DNA from: UBA4416 sp964543545
Lineage (GTDB): Bacteria > Bacteroidota > Bacteroidia > B-17B0 > Aurantibacillaceae
Length of the DNA stretch: 64,000 bases
Direction: 5' to 3'
NCBI GenBank assembly: GCA_964543545.1
Contig: CAZIYT010000004.1
Coordinates: forward strand, 558,001 to 622,000
Of this stretch, positions 53,294 through 61,128 are shown in pieces. Made by a program: the position numbers and the translations under genes. Under the pieces are notes generated by a model. The model was not told the origin of the DNA and ran no database searches. It saw nothing but the letters and a program-made list of their open reading frames with translations. Numbering within the stretch: the first letter of the stretch is position 1; every line of letters starts with the position of its first letter.

Positions 53294-54115
53294 ATGGATT
53301 TTCAATCAAAATATATAACCCCCGAGATCAAGTTATCAAACTACAAAGAGAAACTTCATACCACTGATGTAACTTTTGAAAAACATGGTTTGATTTGGTT
53401 TATTTCTGGTGAAACAAAAATAATTACGTCGGAAGGGTCTTACTTGTTCTATCCTGGTGACATTTTTTTGATCCCAAGAAATCAGATTGCCACTGTAGTC
53501 TTGAATCCTAAAGACGGCGAGGCGCATAAATCAGTTGCCATGCACCTCACAACCGAAAGGCTAAAAGAGTTTTACGGCAAACTGGATATTAAACCAAAAA
53601 CGACAAACAGCAAAAAAATATTAAGATTCAACAATCATCCCTTACTACAAAGCTGTTTAGACTCGTTAATTCCATACTTCGAAATGGAAGGAATATTTCC
53701 TGAAGAAATCGCTTCACTGAAAATTACAGAAGCAATCAGTATTCTTCGGGTTATTGATCCTGGTATTGATGGCCTGTTGGCAAACTTTGAAGTGCCTGGA
53801 AAGATCGATTTGACGTCTTATATGGAAAAGAACTACATGTTCAATATGCCATTGGAAAAATTTGCATACTTAACAGGTCGCAGTTTAACAACGTTTAAGC
53901 GTGATTTCAGTAAGGCTTTTAATGTTACACCACAAAAATGGCTCACCGAAAAACGATTGGAATTAGCATACTATCAATTTGCCGAAAAGAAGAAGAAGCC
54001 TGTTGATGTGTACTTTGAAGTTGGCTTTGAAAACCTGTCCCATTTTTCCCATGCATTCAAAAAGCAATATGGTTACTCTCCTTCAGTTTTAATCGAGCAG
54101 CGATCGGGCCGATAA
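53294..54115 (+). CDS. AraC family transcriptional regulator
   Basis: A 273-residue protein. The N-terminal half looks like a cupin (LIWFISGETKIITSEGSYLFYPGDIFLIPRN). The C-terminal half is the double HTH: MPLEKFAYLTGRSLTTFKRDFSKAF, with the recognition helix RSLTTFKRDF, then VDVYFEVGFENLSHFSHAFKKQYGYSPS. It is the obvious candidate for the protein that binds the paired 22-bp-spaced half-sites before 49962, 51514 and possibly 54202. The inducer is unknown. Confidence 0.92.
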   Translation: MDFQSKYITPEIKLSNYKEKLHTTDVTFEKHGLIWFISGETKIITSEGSYLFYPGDIFLIPRNQIATVVLNPKDGEAHKSVAMHLTTERLKEFYGKLDIKPKTTNSKKILRFNNHPLLQSCLDSLIPYFEMEGIFPEEIASLKITEAISILRVIDPGIDGLLANFEVPGKIDLTSYMEKNYMFNMPLEKFAYLTGRSLTTFKRDFSKAFNVTPQKWLTEKRLELAYYQFAEKKKKPVDVYFEVGFENLSHFSHAFKKQYGYSPSVLIEQRSGR

Positions 54116-54145
54116 AAAGCAAGTCCTCGGGATCATTTAACAAAC
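54109..54145 (+). promoter_or_regulatory. Weaker third AraC-type operator before the MBL gene
   Basis: GATCATTTAACAAAC (54131) resembles the downstream half-site. A poorer copy ending AGCAAG lies 22 bp upstream at 54109. The following -7 element is not clear. It overlaps the end of the AraC gene. Confidence 0.35.
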
Positions 54146-54201
54146 ACAAAAAACTTTAAGCAATGCTTAGTGTATTATTTATACAACTAATTAGGAAAAT
54201 C

Positions 54202-55212
54202 ATGTTTAATAAAAAGAAAACACCGGTTGTTACAAGCTATACGTCAAACAAAGTTTTGAAAACAATAGCAAAGGATTGGCAGGGTACACCCCTTGATCAG
54301 GATGGATTATTCATTAATCCTGAATTTCCAACCATCCTTAGTTTCAGAGAAATATTCAAATACCTGACTACTAAAAATCCGCAACGATCAATTAAGAAAC
54401 ATGATCCATGGCATATTCCGGTACTTAAAGATGATGTTTGGTTGAATGATCCTGAGGATAAAATAGTGTGGCTAGGTCACGCCAGTTTCTTCATTCAGCT
54501 GGCTGGTTTGCGAATATTGATTGATCCCGTGTTTGGTGATTTGGCGGTTGCTAAACGTCATTCGCAGTCGCCTGTGGACCCAAAGAAATTATCCAACATC
54601 GATTACATTTTGATATCCCACGCCCATTATGATCATTGCGACAAGAAAAGTATAAAGTTGCTGGCTGAAAATAATCCACAAGCTACCCTACTTTGCGGAT
54701 TAAACCTCGACAAACTGATAAGCAAGTGGGTCGGTAATTCAGTACAAACCGCAGGTTGGTATCAGCAGTATAAAACTAAAGGTGATTTGCTTATCACATT
54801 TGTACCATCACGCCATTGGGCAAACAGGAGCCTGTTTGATGTAAACACAACACTTTGGGGAGGCTTTGTTATTCAATCCGGGGATAAGTGTATTTACTTC
54901 AGTGGAGATTCGGGTTACGGTTCTCATTTTAAAGAGATCGGAAAATACTTTCCTGATATCGATGTAGCTATGATTGGAGCCGGAGCCTATGCGCCCACCT
55001 GGTTTATGGGCCAACATCATCAAGACCCATACAAAGCGCTGGAAGCCTTTAATGCAGTTGGAGCAAAAACGTTTATTCCTTTTCATTATGGTACGTTTGA
55101 TTCAGCCGATGAACCAATGGGAGAGCCTGAACAAATATTAAATAAGCTTAACGCTGAAGGAAAGATCAGCACATTAAAAATATTGAAGCTTGGAGAAAAA
55201 TTTCAGATCTAA
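54202..55212 (+). CDS. MBL-fold hydrolase (NAPE-PLD/RomA-like)
   Basis: A 336-residue protein from MFNKKKTPVV; a 13-codon longer frame at 54163 starts inside the likely promoter region. The metallo-beta-lactamase motif is SHAHYDHCD, preceded by LGHASFFIQLAGLRILIDP. The segment FVPSRHWANRSLFDVNTTLWGGF is typical of NAPE-PLD and RomA-type proteins, and YFSGDSGYG, then IGAGAYAP and PFHYGTF, supply the remaining metal ligands. A phosphodiesterase or related hydrolase activity is likely, but the substrate is unknown. The gene follows AraC closely and precedes the bestrophin gene by 26 bases. Confidence 0.85.
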   Translation: MFNKKKTPVVTSYTSNKVLKTIAKDWQGTPLDQDGLFINPEFPTILSFREIFKYLTTKNPQRSIKKHDPWHIPVLKDDVWLNDPEDKIVWLGHASFFIQLAGLRILIDPVFGDLAVAKRHSQSPVDPKKLSNIDYILISHAHYDHCDKKSIKLLAENNPQATLLCGLNLDKLISKWVGNSVQTAGWYQQYKTKGDLLITFVPSRHWANRSLFDVNTTLWGGFVIQSGDKCIYFSGDSGYGSHFKEIGKYFPDIDVAMIGAGAYAPTWFMGQHHQDPYKALEAFNAVGAKTFIPFHYGTFDSADEPMGEPEQILNKLNAEGKISTLKILKLGEKFQI

Positions 55213-55238
55213 GAATTGATCACCTAAAAACTAATACT

Positions 55239-56273
55239 ATGTACGTTAATAAAAATTTACCGTTAAGAACAGTGATGCAAACAAGTGGCATTCACCTTGT
55301 TTGGATCATCGCATGGATCAGCTCCGTCCTTTTCCTTTTTAGCTATTTAGGCCTTAAATGGATAAGCGTTCCATGGGACGCAGTGGCAGTTGTGGCTACA
55401 GCTGTTTCCTTTTACATAGGCTTTAAAAACAATCAGGCTTATGATCGATTATGGGAAGCTCGGAAAATATGGGGCGCAATTACAAATACAAGCCGTATGT
55501 GGGGGAGCAATTTGCGTGGATTCGTAACGCCTCAGTTTACCGATAAGTCTGCTTCCGATGATTACATAAATGGCACTATCAAGAAAATGATTTATAGACA
55601 TATTGCTTACGTATATATATTAAGGACACAATTACTTGTACCGGCACCATGGGAACATGTTAGTCTCAATTCCCGCGTCGCAAGCGTCAACCGGAACAGG
55701 ATGCGAAAATTTGGAGTCGGAACATTCGAACACGATCAGCATCAGGTTTTAGAGAAACACATGGAGAAAGATGAACATCAAAAATTACCTGAAGTTGTAA
55801 ATATGGCAACGCATATAATCGACCTTCAATCTCAACATCTAAAACAACTTCGTAAAGAGCACCTGATTGATGATTTCAGACATATGGAATTGCAAAAGCT
55901 GTTAAATGATCTTTACATTTACCAGGGTCAGGCAGAAAGGATAAAAAAATTCCCATTACCTCGTCAGTATGGAAATGCAAGCAGAATCTTTATTAGTATT
56001 TTCATTTTTCTTTTACCCTTCGGATTAATTACGGAGTTCTCAAATTGTGGTCCATATGGCCTCTGGCTTTTTGTTCCGGTGGTTTCGATTATTGCATGGA
56101 TTTTTTTAATGATGGAGTTAGTTGGTGATTATTCCGAAAACCCATTTGAAGGTTTGGGAAATGATGTACCAATGCTCTCCATATGTAGAACAATTGAAAT
56201 TGATCTAAAGCACATGATCCAGGATTCAGATATCCCGGAACCAATAAAAGCAAAAAACGGAATCCTGATGTAA
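55239..56273 (+). CDS. Bestrophin-family anion channel
   Basis: A 344-residue protein of the bestrophin/RFP-TM family. Two membrane helices are found near 16-37 and 42-62, then the family hallmark SFYIGFKNNQAYDRLWEARKIWG. A long cytoplasmic helical part follows, and then two helices at about 252-270 and 275-297 (WLFVPVVSIIAWIFLMMELVG), ending with ENPFEGLGNDVPMLSICR. Bacterial members are chloride or cation channels. It is the last gene of the AraC-linked cluster, followed by pseudogene debris. Confidence 0.9.
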   Translation: MYVNKNLPLRTVMQTSGIHLVWIIAWISSVLFLFSYLGLKWISVPWDAVAVVATAVSFYIGFKNNQAYDRLWEARKIWGAITNTSRMWGSNLRGFVTPQFTDKSASDDYINGTIKKMIYRHIAYVYILRTQLLVPAPWEHVSLNSRVASVNRNRMRKFGVGTFEHDQHQVLEKHMEKDEHQKLPEVVNMATHIIDLQSQHLKQLRKEHLIDDFRHMELQKLLNDLYIYQGQAERIKKFPLPRQYGNASRIFISIFIFLLPFGLITEFSNCGPYGLWLFVPVVSIIAWIFLMMELVGDYSENPFEGLGNDVPMLSICRTIEIDLKHMIQDSDIPEPIKAKNGILM

Positions 56274-56310
56274 AGCACAATCAGATAGACTTGCAATCAG
56301 ATCACAGCTA

Positions 56311-56424
56311 TCAAATCGTGATGGAATCAAGAAGGTCTAACAATTCGGCAATTTCACTTAAGGTAAAGCCAAACCCCTTAATACGCTTAATTAGGTACAA
56401 ATCTGGCCAAGGCATCGCCTTATA
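56311..56424 (-). pseudogene. MerR-type regulator fragment
   Basis: On the minus strand an open stretch reads YLIKRIKGFGFTLSEIAELL followed by DLLDS and a stop at 56311. This is the second half of a MerR HTH domain (compare R-L-x-F-I-K-x-x-x-x-L-G-F-T-L-x-E-I-x-x-L-L). The start and the effector domain are missing. Confidence 0.55.
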
Positions 56425-56670
56425 CGCACTTTTCCAATATCTGCAACCTCTCCAGCGCCGTTTTCTTATCTATAGTAAGGGGTGGAAACAGCACTATATT
56501 CTTCTCTTGACTTACTAAAAGCAACCCTTCTTTCAGACACTTCTTGCGAATTTTTTCCGGGTATTCTTCATCCTCGAATTCAATCCCGATAGCGAGTCCT
56601 ATCACTTTCACTCTCGCTTTCTTTTTGAATTTCATCTGCGACAGGGTTTCATTGAAAACCGCAGATAAAT
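56420..56670 (-). pseudogene. C-terminal fragment of a class III aminotransferase
   Basis: A 71-codon stretch (from ATG 56635, possibly beginning a dozen codons earlier) reads VIGLAIGIEFEDEEYPEKI, then KCLKEGLLLVSQEKNIVLFP, then PLTIDKKTALERLQILEK. This is the closing part of acetylornithine/4-aminobutyrate-type aminotransferases (G-L-x-x-G-I-E, L-L-x-P-P-L-T-I). The rest of the enzyme, including the PLP lysine, is absent. Confidence 0.6.
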
Positions 56671-57037
56671 CTGTCTGATTATATCCAAAAATGTTCAGTT
56701 TTATCCGTGCTGGGAATAAAAACTGAGCACAAATAGAACTTTTCGGCTTTAAGAAATTATTTATAGAACTGTTTCAATTCCATGAAAGATTTGAGTTTTC
56801 TAATTTGGTTGAAATCATCCACAAAGTTCGATAATTTCAACCTGTAGGGTACTTAAGGAAAACCCGCTGATTTTCAGCGGTTTTTTTCATTTACCTATAG
56901 GGGTAGCTTTATATCTACTCTGTTTCAAAAAGTTGGGTGTTCGGGTCTTCTCTTCTACTTGTATTTTTTTCAGCGGGCTATCTTGTTTGATCCAGCTGAT
57001 GTCACTGATAAATATTTACTATTCATATGAGTGGCTT
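56671..57037. other. Intergenic region with hairpin and tRNA-end-like site
   Basis: CCTGTAGGGTAC (56841-56852) resembles the tRNA-Leu 3' end. It is followed by a terminator-like AACCCGCTGA/TCAGCGGTT hairpin with T run (56861-56887). The same GGGTACTT-to-hairpin block occurs at 60270-60308. Otherwise no gene is visible. Confidence 0.5.
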
Positions 57038-58066
57038 TTAGGTTACTGCCTCAATACATAAATGTTCTATTGATTTCATATAAGTATCAGGATGTATATT
57101 TGAGCAAAATGTAAAAGCAGTTTGTTTTCTTTGATTAAGAAATACCGAAGAAGAGGAACCCGCTGTTCCACCATTGATTTTGAGGATTGGTTCTTCAGAA
57201 TCAAAATTAACCAATAACCAACCTAAGCATGTCTTCACACCGGGTTTAGCAGGAAATGTATTTTGAATTTGTGTTGCAATCGCCTGGTCTTCAAAATTAA
57301 GTGACATTTTAGCGAACTTGGATAAATCTTCTGCCGTTGATATAAGCCCCAAACTACCATTGAATATTCCTCCATTCCAGCAGGATGTTTGATTGCCATC
57401 CTTATCAAGGCCCGGGCAGAATAACGTTGAGATGTTTACCAGGTCAAAAGATGTATCTTTCATATCCAATGGTTTCAATATTCTTTCCTCTACTATTTTT
57501 GAAAATGGTTTCTTTTCAATTTTTGAGAATATGTAACTCAGTAGCGCAAAGCCTAAATTAGAATAACTGACCTTCAGTCCAGGTTTAGATTCCATGACAA
57601 GGTTTTGACCCAGATAGATCATTAAATCGTCTTCTTCAAAATTACAAAAAGGGTTTTCTTCTATAAAATTTTCCCGATCATCGTACCCCGGCGGCATTCG
57701 TGGTAAACCTGAAATATGCAGCGCCAATTGTCTGAAACTAATGACCGGACTTCCATATAACTTAAATGGAATGAATGAATCTATTGGGTCGTCCAGGCTA
57801 ATTTTTAAATCGGTTACCAGCTTTGCAAGAATATTTCCTGTAAAAGCTTTAGTTACGGAGCCAATTTCAAAGGCTGTTGCTTTGTTATCAATTTCCTTTA
57901 ATTCAAGCGGATTTTTCCTTAGCCCTAAAAATTTTGTTTTATCTGTTTCAGTTACCGAAATTGATATTTCTGTCCCAACAGGCAATGTATCGAGAACTAT
58001 TTTGATTTTTTCTATGAAATCAGCGAGCATAACTTGTTCTGGTTGCTTTTGGGCCATGGCTTCCAT
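57038..58066 (-). CDS. Serine hydrolase of the beta-lactamase (class C/PBP4*) family
   Basis: A 342-residue protein with the S-x2-K motif GSVTK (S70, K73), Y-S-N at 168-170 (VSYSNLGFAL), and a third motif region KINGGTAGSSSSVF in place of K-T-G/H-x-G. There is no signal peptide, so it is probably cytoplasmic and acts as an esterase or amidase, not a resistance enzyme. The gene lies between two tRNA-end-like repeat sites (56841 and 58264) and may be cargo of its own. Start choice between the ATGs at residues 1 and 4 is open. Confidence 0.87.
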   Translation of the reverse strand: MEAMAQKQPEQVMLADFIEKIKIVLDTLPVGTEISISVTETDKTKFLGLRKNPLELKEIDNKATAFEIGSVTKAFTGNILAKLVTDLKISLDDPIDSFIPFKLYGSPVISFRQLALHISGLPRMPPGYDDRENFIEENPFCNFEEDDLMIYLGQNLVMESKPGLKVSYSNLGFALLSYIFSKIEKKPFSKIVEERILKPLDMKDTSFDLVNISTLFCPGLDKDGNQTSCWNGGIFNGSLGLISTAEDLSKFAKMSLNFEDQAIATQIQNTFPAKPGVKTCLGWLLVNFDSEEPILKINGGTAGSSSSVFLNQRKQTAFTFCSNIHPDTYMKSIEHLCIEAVT

Positions 58067-58557
58067 TGAAGGGCCTTCAAAAATGTTATTCTAAATTTAG
58101 TTATTTTATTGCCAAAGTCGATCTTAAATACCTCGAAAACAGAAGTTGAGTGTTTTAGATACAGAGCTGGTCCCGGTTAATGTACTCCCAAGCGACTAGC
58201 GTACAAATCCCAAATCTGAGCAAGAACCCGCGTATCTTCCAGGGTTGAGTTCAGGTTTGGTATCGTCTGGGGTACATTTGAAAAAAGCCGCTGATTTTCA
58301 GCGGCTTTTTTGTTTCTTAAATTTGCTCCTCGACTTAATACTACTGATTTTTAATGACATGATGGTTCGAGTCCTTTCAGAGTCATAACTATTTCTAGTT
58401 AAAAGAAACCCGAAACTCTAATAGTGATTATTGGTTTTTGTTTTGAGAAGTTTACTGAATGACCAAGTGAGATGGCAAAATTTGCATATCCTTCATGAAG
58501 GATAATACAAGTTTGTTAAGAGCTAAACGTGCTTGAGCGTGAAATTCGAGAAGTTAT
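58067..58557. other. Intergenic region with attachment-like repeat copy A
   Basis: It holds the promoter region of the serine hydrolase (minus strand), the repeat at 58168-58312 and about 240 further bases in which I see nothing recognisable. Confidence 0.4.
58168..58312. repeat. Repeat copy A: decayed coding stretch, tRNA-Leu 3'-end-like core, hairpin
   Basis: On the minus strand a short open stretch ends with LEDTRVLAQIWDLYASRLG. The plus strand then shows CGTCTGGGGTAC (58264-58275), identical to the tRNA-Leu 3' end plus one base, and a hairpin AAAAGCCGCTGA/TCAGCGGCTTTT (58283-58310). The same order recurs at 60190-60312, and without the hairpin at 61010-61093. Confidence 0.6.
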
Positions 58558-58911
58558 TTACTTTTCATTCAAAATAAGTTCCCTCAAACGTTCCTCATTG
58601 TCGTCTCCCCATTTGCCTAAAGCAGCTATAATAGGAATTATAGTTTTTCCAAAAGGAGTTAATGAATATTCTACTTTTGGCGGCACCACTGCATAGATTT
58701 TCTTTTTTATTAAATCGTGGGCTTCGAGTTCATTCAATTGTACATTCAAAACTCTTCGTGAAGCATCCGGAATTTTTCGTTGTAATTCGCTGGGACGTTT
58801 ATGTCCTATATGGATAAACCAAAGTAAACGAATCTTCCATTTGCCGTACAACACCTCGCCTATAAGGTCAAGGCCGCAATTTAGGTTTAAAGGAATTTTT
58901 CTTTCGCGCAT
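58558..58911 (-). CDS. HxlR family transcriptional regulator
   Basis: A 117-residue winged-helix protein: VLYGKWKIRLLWFI, RPSELQRKIPDASRRVLNVQLNELE and YSLTPFGKTIIPII. Cys12 (NLNCGLDL) sits where HxlR/YodB-type regulators carry a redox- or electrophile-sensing cysteine. It faces away from the SDR gene at 59046, and the 134-base gap holds a perfect palindrome. It probably represses the SDR gene and itself. Confidence 0.93.
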   Translation of the reverse strand: MRERKIPLNLNCGLDLIGEVLYGKWKIRLLWFIHIGHKRPSELQRKIPDASRRVLNVQLNELEAHDLIKKKIYAVVPPKVEYSLTPFGKTIIPIIAALGKWGDDNEERLRELILNEK

Positions 58912-58945
58912 AATACAAAATTAACCTATGGTTCTTCAAGAAACA

Positions 58946-58967
58946 ATAGGGACAAATTTATCCCTAT
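58946..58967. promoter_or_regulatory. Palindromic operator between HxlR and SDR genes
   Basis: ATAGGGA (58946-58952) and TCCCTAT (58961-58967) are perfect inverted arms around an 8-base CAAATTTA spacer. Position in the divergent gap fits an HxlR dimer site. Confidence 0.65.
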
Positions 58968-59045
58968 GCAATTCGATTACCCGTAATTGTTTTAGCAACT
59001 CATACGTCAGAAATTTGTAGTGTCAATTTTAAAAAGAAAAACAAT

Positions 59046-59828
59046 ATGGACTACAACAATGAGTTAAATGGAAAAATTGCCCTGGTAACAGGCGGAACAA
59101 AGGGGGCCGGAAGGGCAATTGCAGAAAGGCTGCTACAAGCCGGAGCAACTGTTATTATTACCGCAAGGAACGCACCTGAAAATCTCACCAGGAACCTGCA
59201 TTTTATTGCAGCAGATTTGAGTACGGAAGTAGGAACACAAAAGGTGGTAGACGAGGTCTTGTCAAAACACAAAAAACTCGACATCCTTGTAAACAATCTG
59301 GGAGCGTCGGAAACTCCGGGTGGTGGTTTTGCAGTTTTAACGGATAAAGACTGGGAGAAAACCCTGCAAACAAATCTATTTGCACCAGTGAGATTAGACC
59401 GGGGATTTTTACCCCTGATGCTTGAACATAAAAGCGGCGTGATCATTCATATTGCTTCAATTCAAGGGCGTCATCCATTATATGATGCAACGCTTCCGTA
59501 TGCAGCCGCTAAGGCTGGACTGATCAATTACAGTAAAGGCTTATCAAAAGAGGTATCATCTAAAGGGGTTCGGATACTGACAGTTTCTCCAGGATGGATT
59601 AATACTGAGAATACCAAGAATTTTTTAGAGCGAATTTCAAAGAGTTCAAACTCATCTATTGAGGAGGCCCGACAAAGTGTTATGAATGCTTTGGGTGGAA
59701 TTCCCTTCGGAAGGCCAGCAGAACCTGAAGAGGTAGCTGAACTGGTTGGTTTTTTGGTTTCTCCAAGAGCCAACTATTTAACAGGGACAGAATTTGTCAT
59801 CGACGGCGGCACAATACCAACAATTTAA
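59046..59828 (+). CDS. Short-chain dehydrogenase/reductase
   Basis: A 260-residue classical SDR: VTGGTKGAGRAIAE, VIITARN, ILVNNLGA (leucine in place of the usual alanine), catalytic serine in IHIASIQG and Y-x3-K in LPYAAAKAG. It ends with YLTGTEFVIDGGT. The gene is divergent from HxlR and followed 22 bases later by a SnoaL-like gene, forming a small regulated unit. It may reduce a reactive carbonyl that the HxlR regulator senses; this is inference. Confidence 0.92.
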   Translation: MDYNNELNGKIALVTGGTKGAGRAIAERLLQAGATVIITARNAPENLTRNLHFIAADLSTEVGTQKVVDEVLSKHKKLDILVNNLGASETPGGGFAVLTDKDWEKTLQTNLFAPVRLDRGFLPLMLEHKSGVIIHIASIQGRHPLYDATLPYAAAKAGLINYSKGLSKEVSSKGVRILTVSPGWINTENTKNFLERISKSSNSSIEEARQSVMNALGGIPFGRPAEPEEVAELVGFLVSPRANYLTGTEFVIDGGTIPTI

Positions 59829-59850
59829 TAACCAATAAAAATAAAAAATC

Positions 59851-60174
59851 ATGAATTTACCAAAAGTAATAGCTGACGTAGTAACAGCTCAAAACCAATT
59901 CGACAGTGTAGCATATGCTAATTGTTTTTCTGAAGCTGCTGTCGTGTTTGACGAAGGAAAAACGCATACCGGAAGAAAAGCTATCGGGGAATGGATCGAT
60001 GAATCAAATAAAAAATATAAATCAGTGATGAAGCCTCTATCAATAACGAATGAAGGTACAACAAGTGTTTTATCAGCAGAGTGCTCAGGAACATTTCCCG
60101 GAAGCCCCATTGTTTTAAAATTTCATTTTGATATAAAAGATGGGCTGATTGAAACTTTAAACGTAACAGGTTAA
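59851..60174 (+). CDS. SnoaL/NTF2-like small protein
   Basis: A 107-residue NTF2-like protein: VVTAQNQFDSVAYANCFSEAAVVFDEGKT, an HTGRKAIGEWID motif, and closing strands (IVLKFHFDIKDGLIETLNV). The pattern matches SnoaL-like polyketide cyclase-related proteins of unknown substrate. It is co-transcribed with the SDR gene. Confidence 0.85.
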   Translation: MNLPKVIADVVTAQNQFDSVAYANCFSEAAVVFDEGKTHTGRKAIGEWIDESNKKYKSVMKPLSITNEGTTSVLSAECSGTFPGSPIVLKFHFDIKDGLIETLNVTG

Positions 60175-60189
60175 ATCAATCTACCTGAA

Positions 60190-60312
60190 GCTTTGAACCA
60201 TACAAGTCCCAATTCTGAGCAAGAACCCCGCACGTCTTCCAGGTTTCCGTTCAAATTGTGTCCTGTGTGGGGTACTTTACGGAAAACCCGCTGATTTTCA
60301 GCGGTTTTTTTA
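60190..60312. repeat. Repeat copy B: decayed coding stretch, tRNA-Leu 3'-end-like core, hairpin
   Basis: The minus strand reads NLNGNLEDVR and, after a one-base shift, VLAQNWDLYGSKL. The plus strand core is TGTGGGGTAC (60266-60275), followed by an AAAACCCGCTGA/TCAGCGGTTTT hairpin (60283-60308). The sequence after the hairpin up to 60527 holds no gene except a TAAATTTG element at 60486-60493, probably the promoter of the next gene. Confidence 0.6.
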
Positions 60313-60527
60313 TTTTTATTTTGGAATCAATTAACTTTCCGATTTGCAAGACCTTAGGAGTTCGAGTCTTTTAGGCTAAAAATAAATTGATTTGCTCTAA
60401 CGGACCAGTTGTTCGCAGTCAGTGACTAAAAACCAGACTGATTTATTAACCGCTTTAAATAGTAATCTTTGCTAATCATTTTATGTAAATTTGTTTCTAC
60501 AAAAGAATTGCCATCAAATTTTATGCA

Positions 60528-61007
60528 ATGGAAAAGCGACTACTTGAAATCATTGAAAAAACAGAAATAACTAATTTGCTTATTAATTATTTCAGAGCTA
60601 TAGATGAAAAGCAACTTGACACAGAAATAGTAAAAGAAACATTCACATCTGATGCTAAGATCGTTAAACCTAATGGTGCAATATCAGTAGGGCATCAGGA
60701 GATACTTGATGGGCAACTAAAAAGTTTTGAAAGATTTAAGGCTACGCAGCACGTGACAAGCGACTTTACAATAGAGATTTTAAACTATGAAGCGTCTATT
60801 AGAACGAATTTAAGCGCTATGCATATCTGGGGTGCGAATGCTGAAAACGCAGATCTTGAGGGGAAGCATTTCCACGCTGGAGGAGTGCTCTCGACCAAAG
60901 CAATTAAGGAAAATGGGAACTGGTTGATTAGCGAGTGGATATTCAAAAATGTATGGCGCTTTGGGGATGGAATGAGTGAAATGGCTAGGTTCTCCCGCCC
61001 GTCATAA
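60528..61007 (+). CDS. SnoaL/NTF2-like protein
   Basis: A 159-residue NTF2-like protein: EITNLLINYFRAIDEKQLD, FTSDAKIVKPNGAISVGHQEI, TQHVTSDFTIEI and NGNWLISEWIFKNVWRFGDG. It is close to the nuclear-transport-factor-2 family proteins that include SnoaL_4-type dehydratases and isomerases (E/D and H residues present). It is a lone gene between two repeat copies. Its function cannot be read further. Confidence 0.85.
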   Translation: MEKRLLEIIEKTEITNLLINYFRAIDEKQLDTEIVKETFTSDAKIVKPNGAISVGHQEILDGQLKSFERFKATQHVTSDFTIEILNYEASIRTNLSAMHIWGANAENADLEGKHFHAGGVLSTKAIKENGNWLISEWIFKNVWRFGDGMSEMARFSRPS

Positions 61008-61009
61008 GT

Positions 61010-61128
61010 TCGCCATACAACCCCCAAATCTGAACCAAAACCCGCAGATCTTCTAGCATGGCGTTCGGGTTTGGCATCGTAAGGGTACACTTCTCCCAAG
61101 TGGCTACCGTTTCGCGCGAACGGGTAGC
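61010..61128. repeat. Repeat copy C: conserved coding stretch and partial core
   Basis: The minus strand reads MPNPNAMLEDLRVLVQIWG then LYGELMTG. The plus strand has TCGTAAGGGTAC (61077-61088), a degenerate core. No CAGCGG hairpin follows; instead CTCCCAAGTGGCTACCGTT (61093 on) resembles CTCCCAAGCGACTAGCGT before copy A (58186 on). Confidence 0.5.

Noticed and set aside
57038..58066. Beta-lactam resistance gene
   Set aside because: The family motifs are present but there is no signal peptide and the third motif deviates, so an esterase-type serine hydrolase is more likely.
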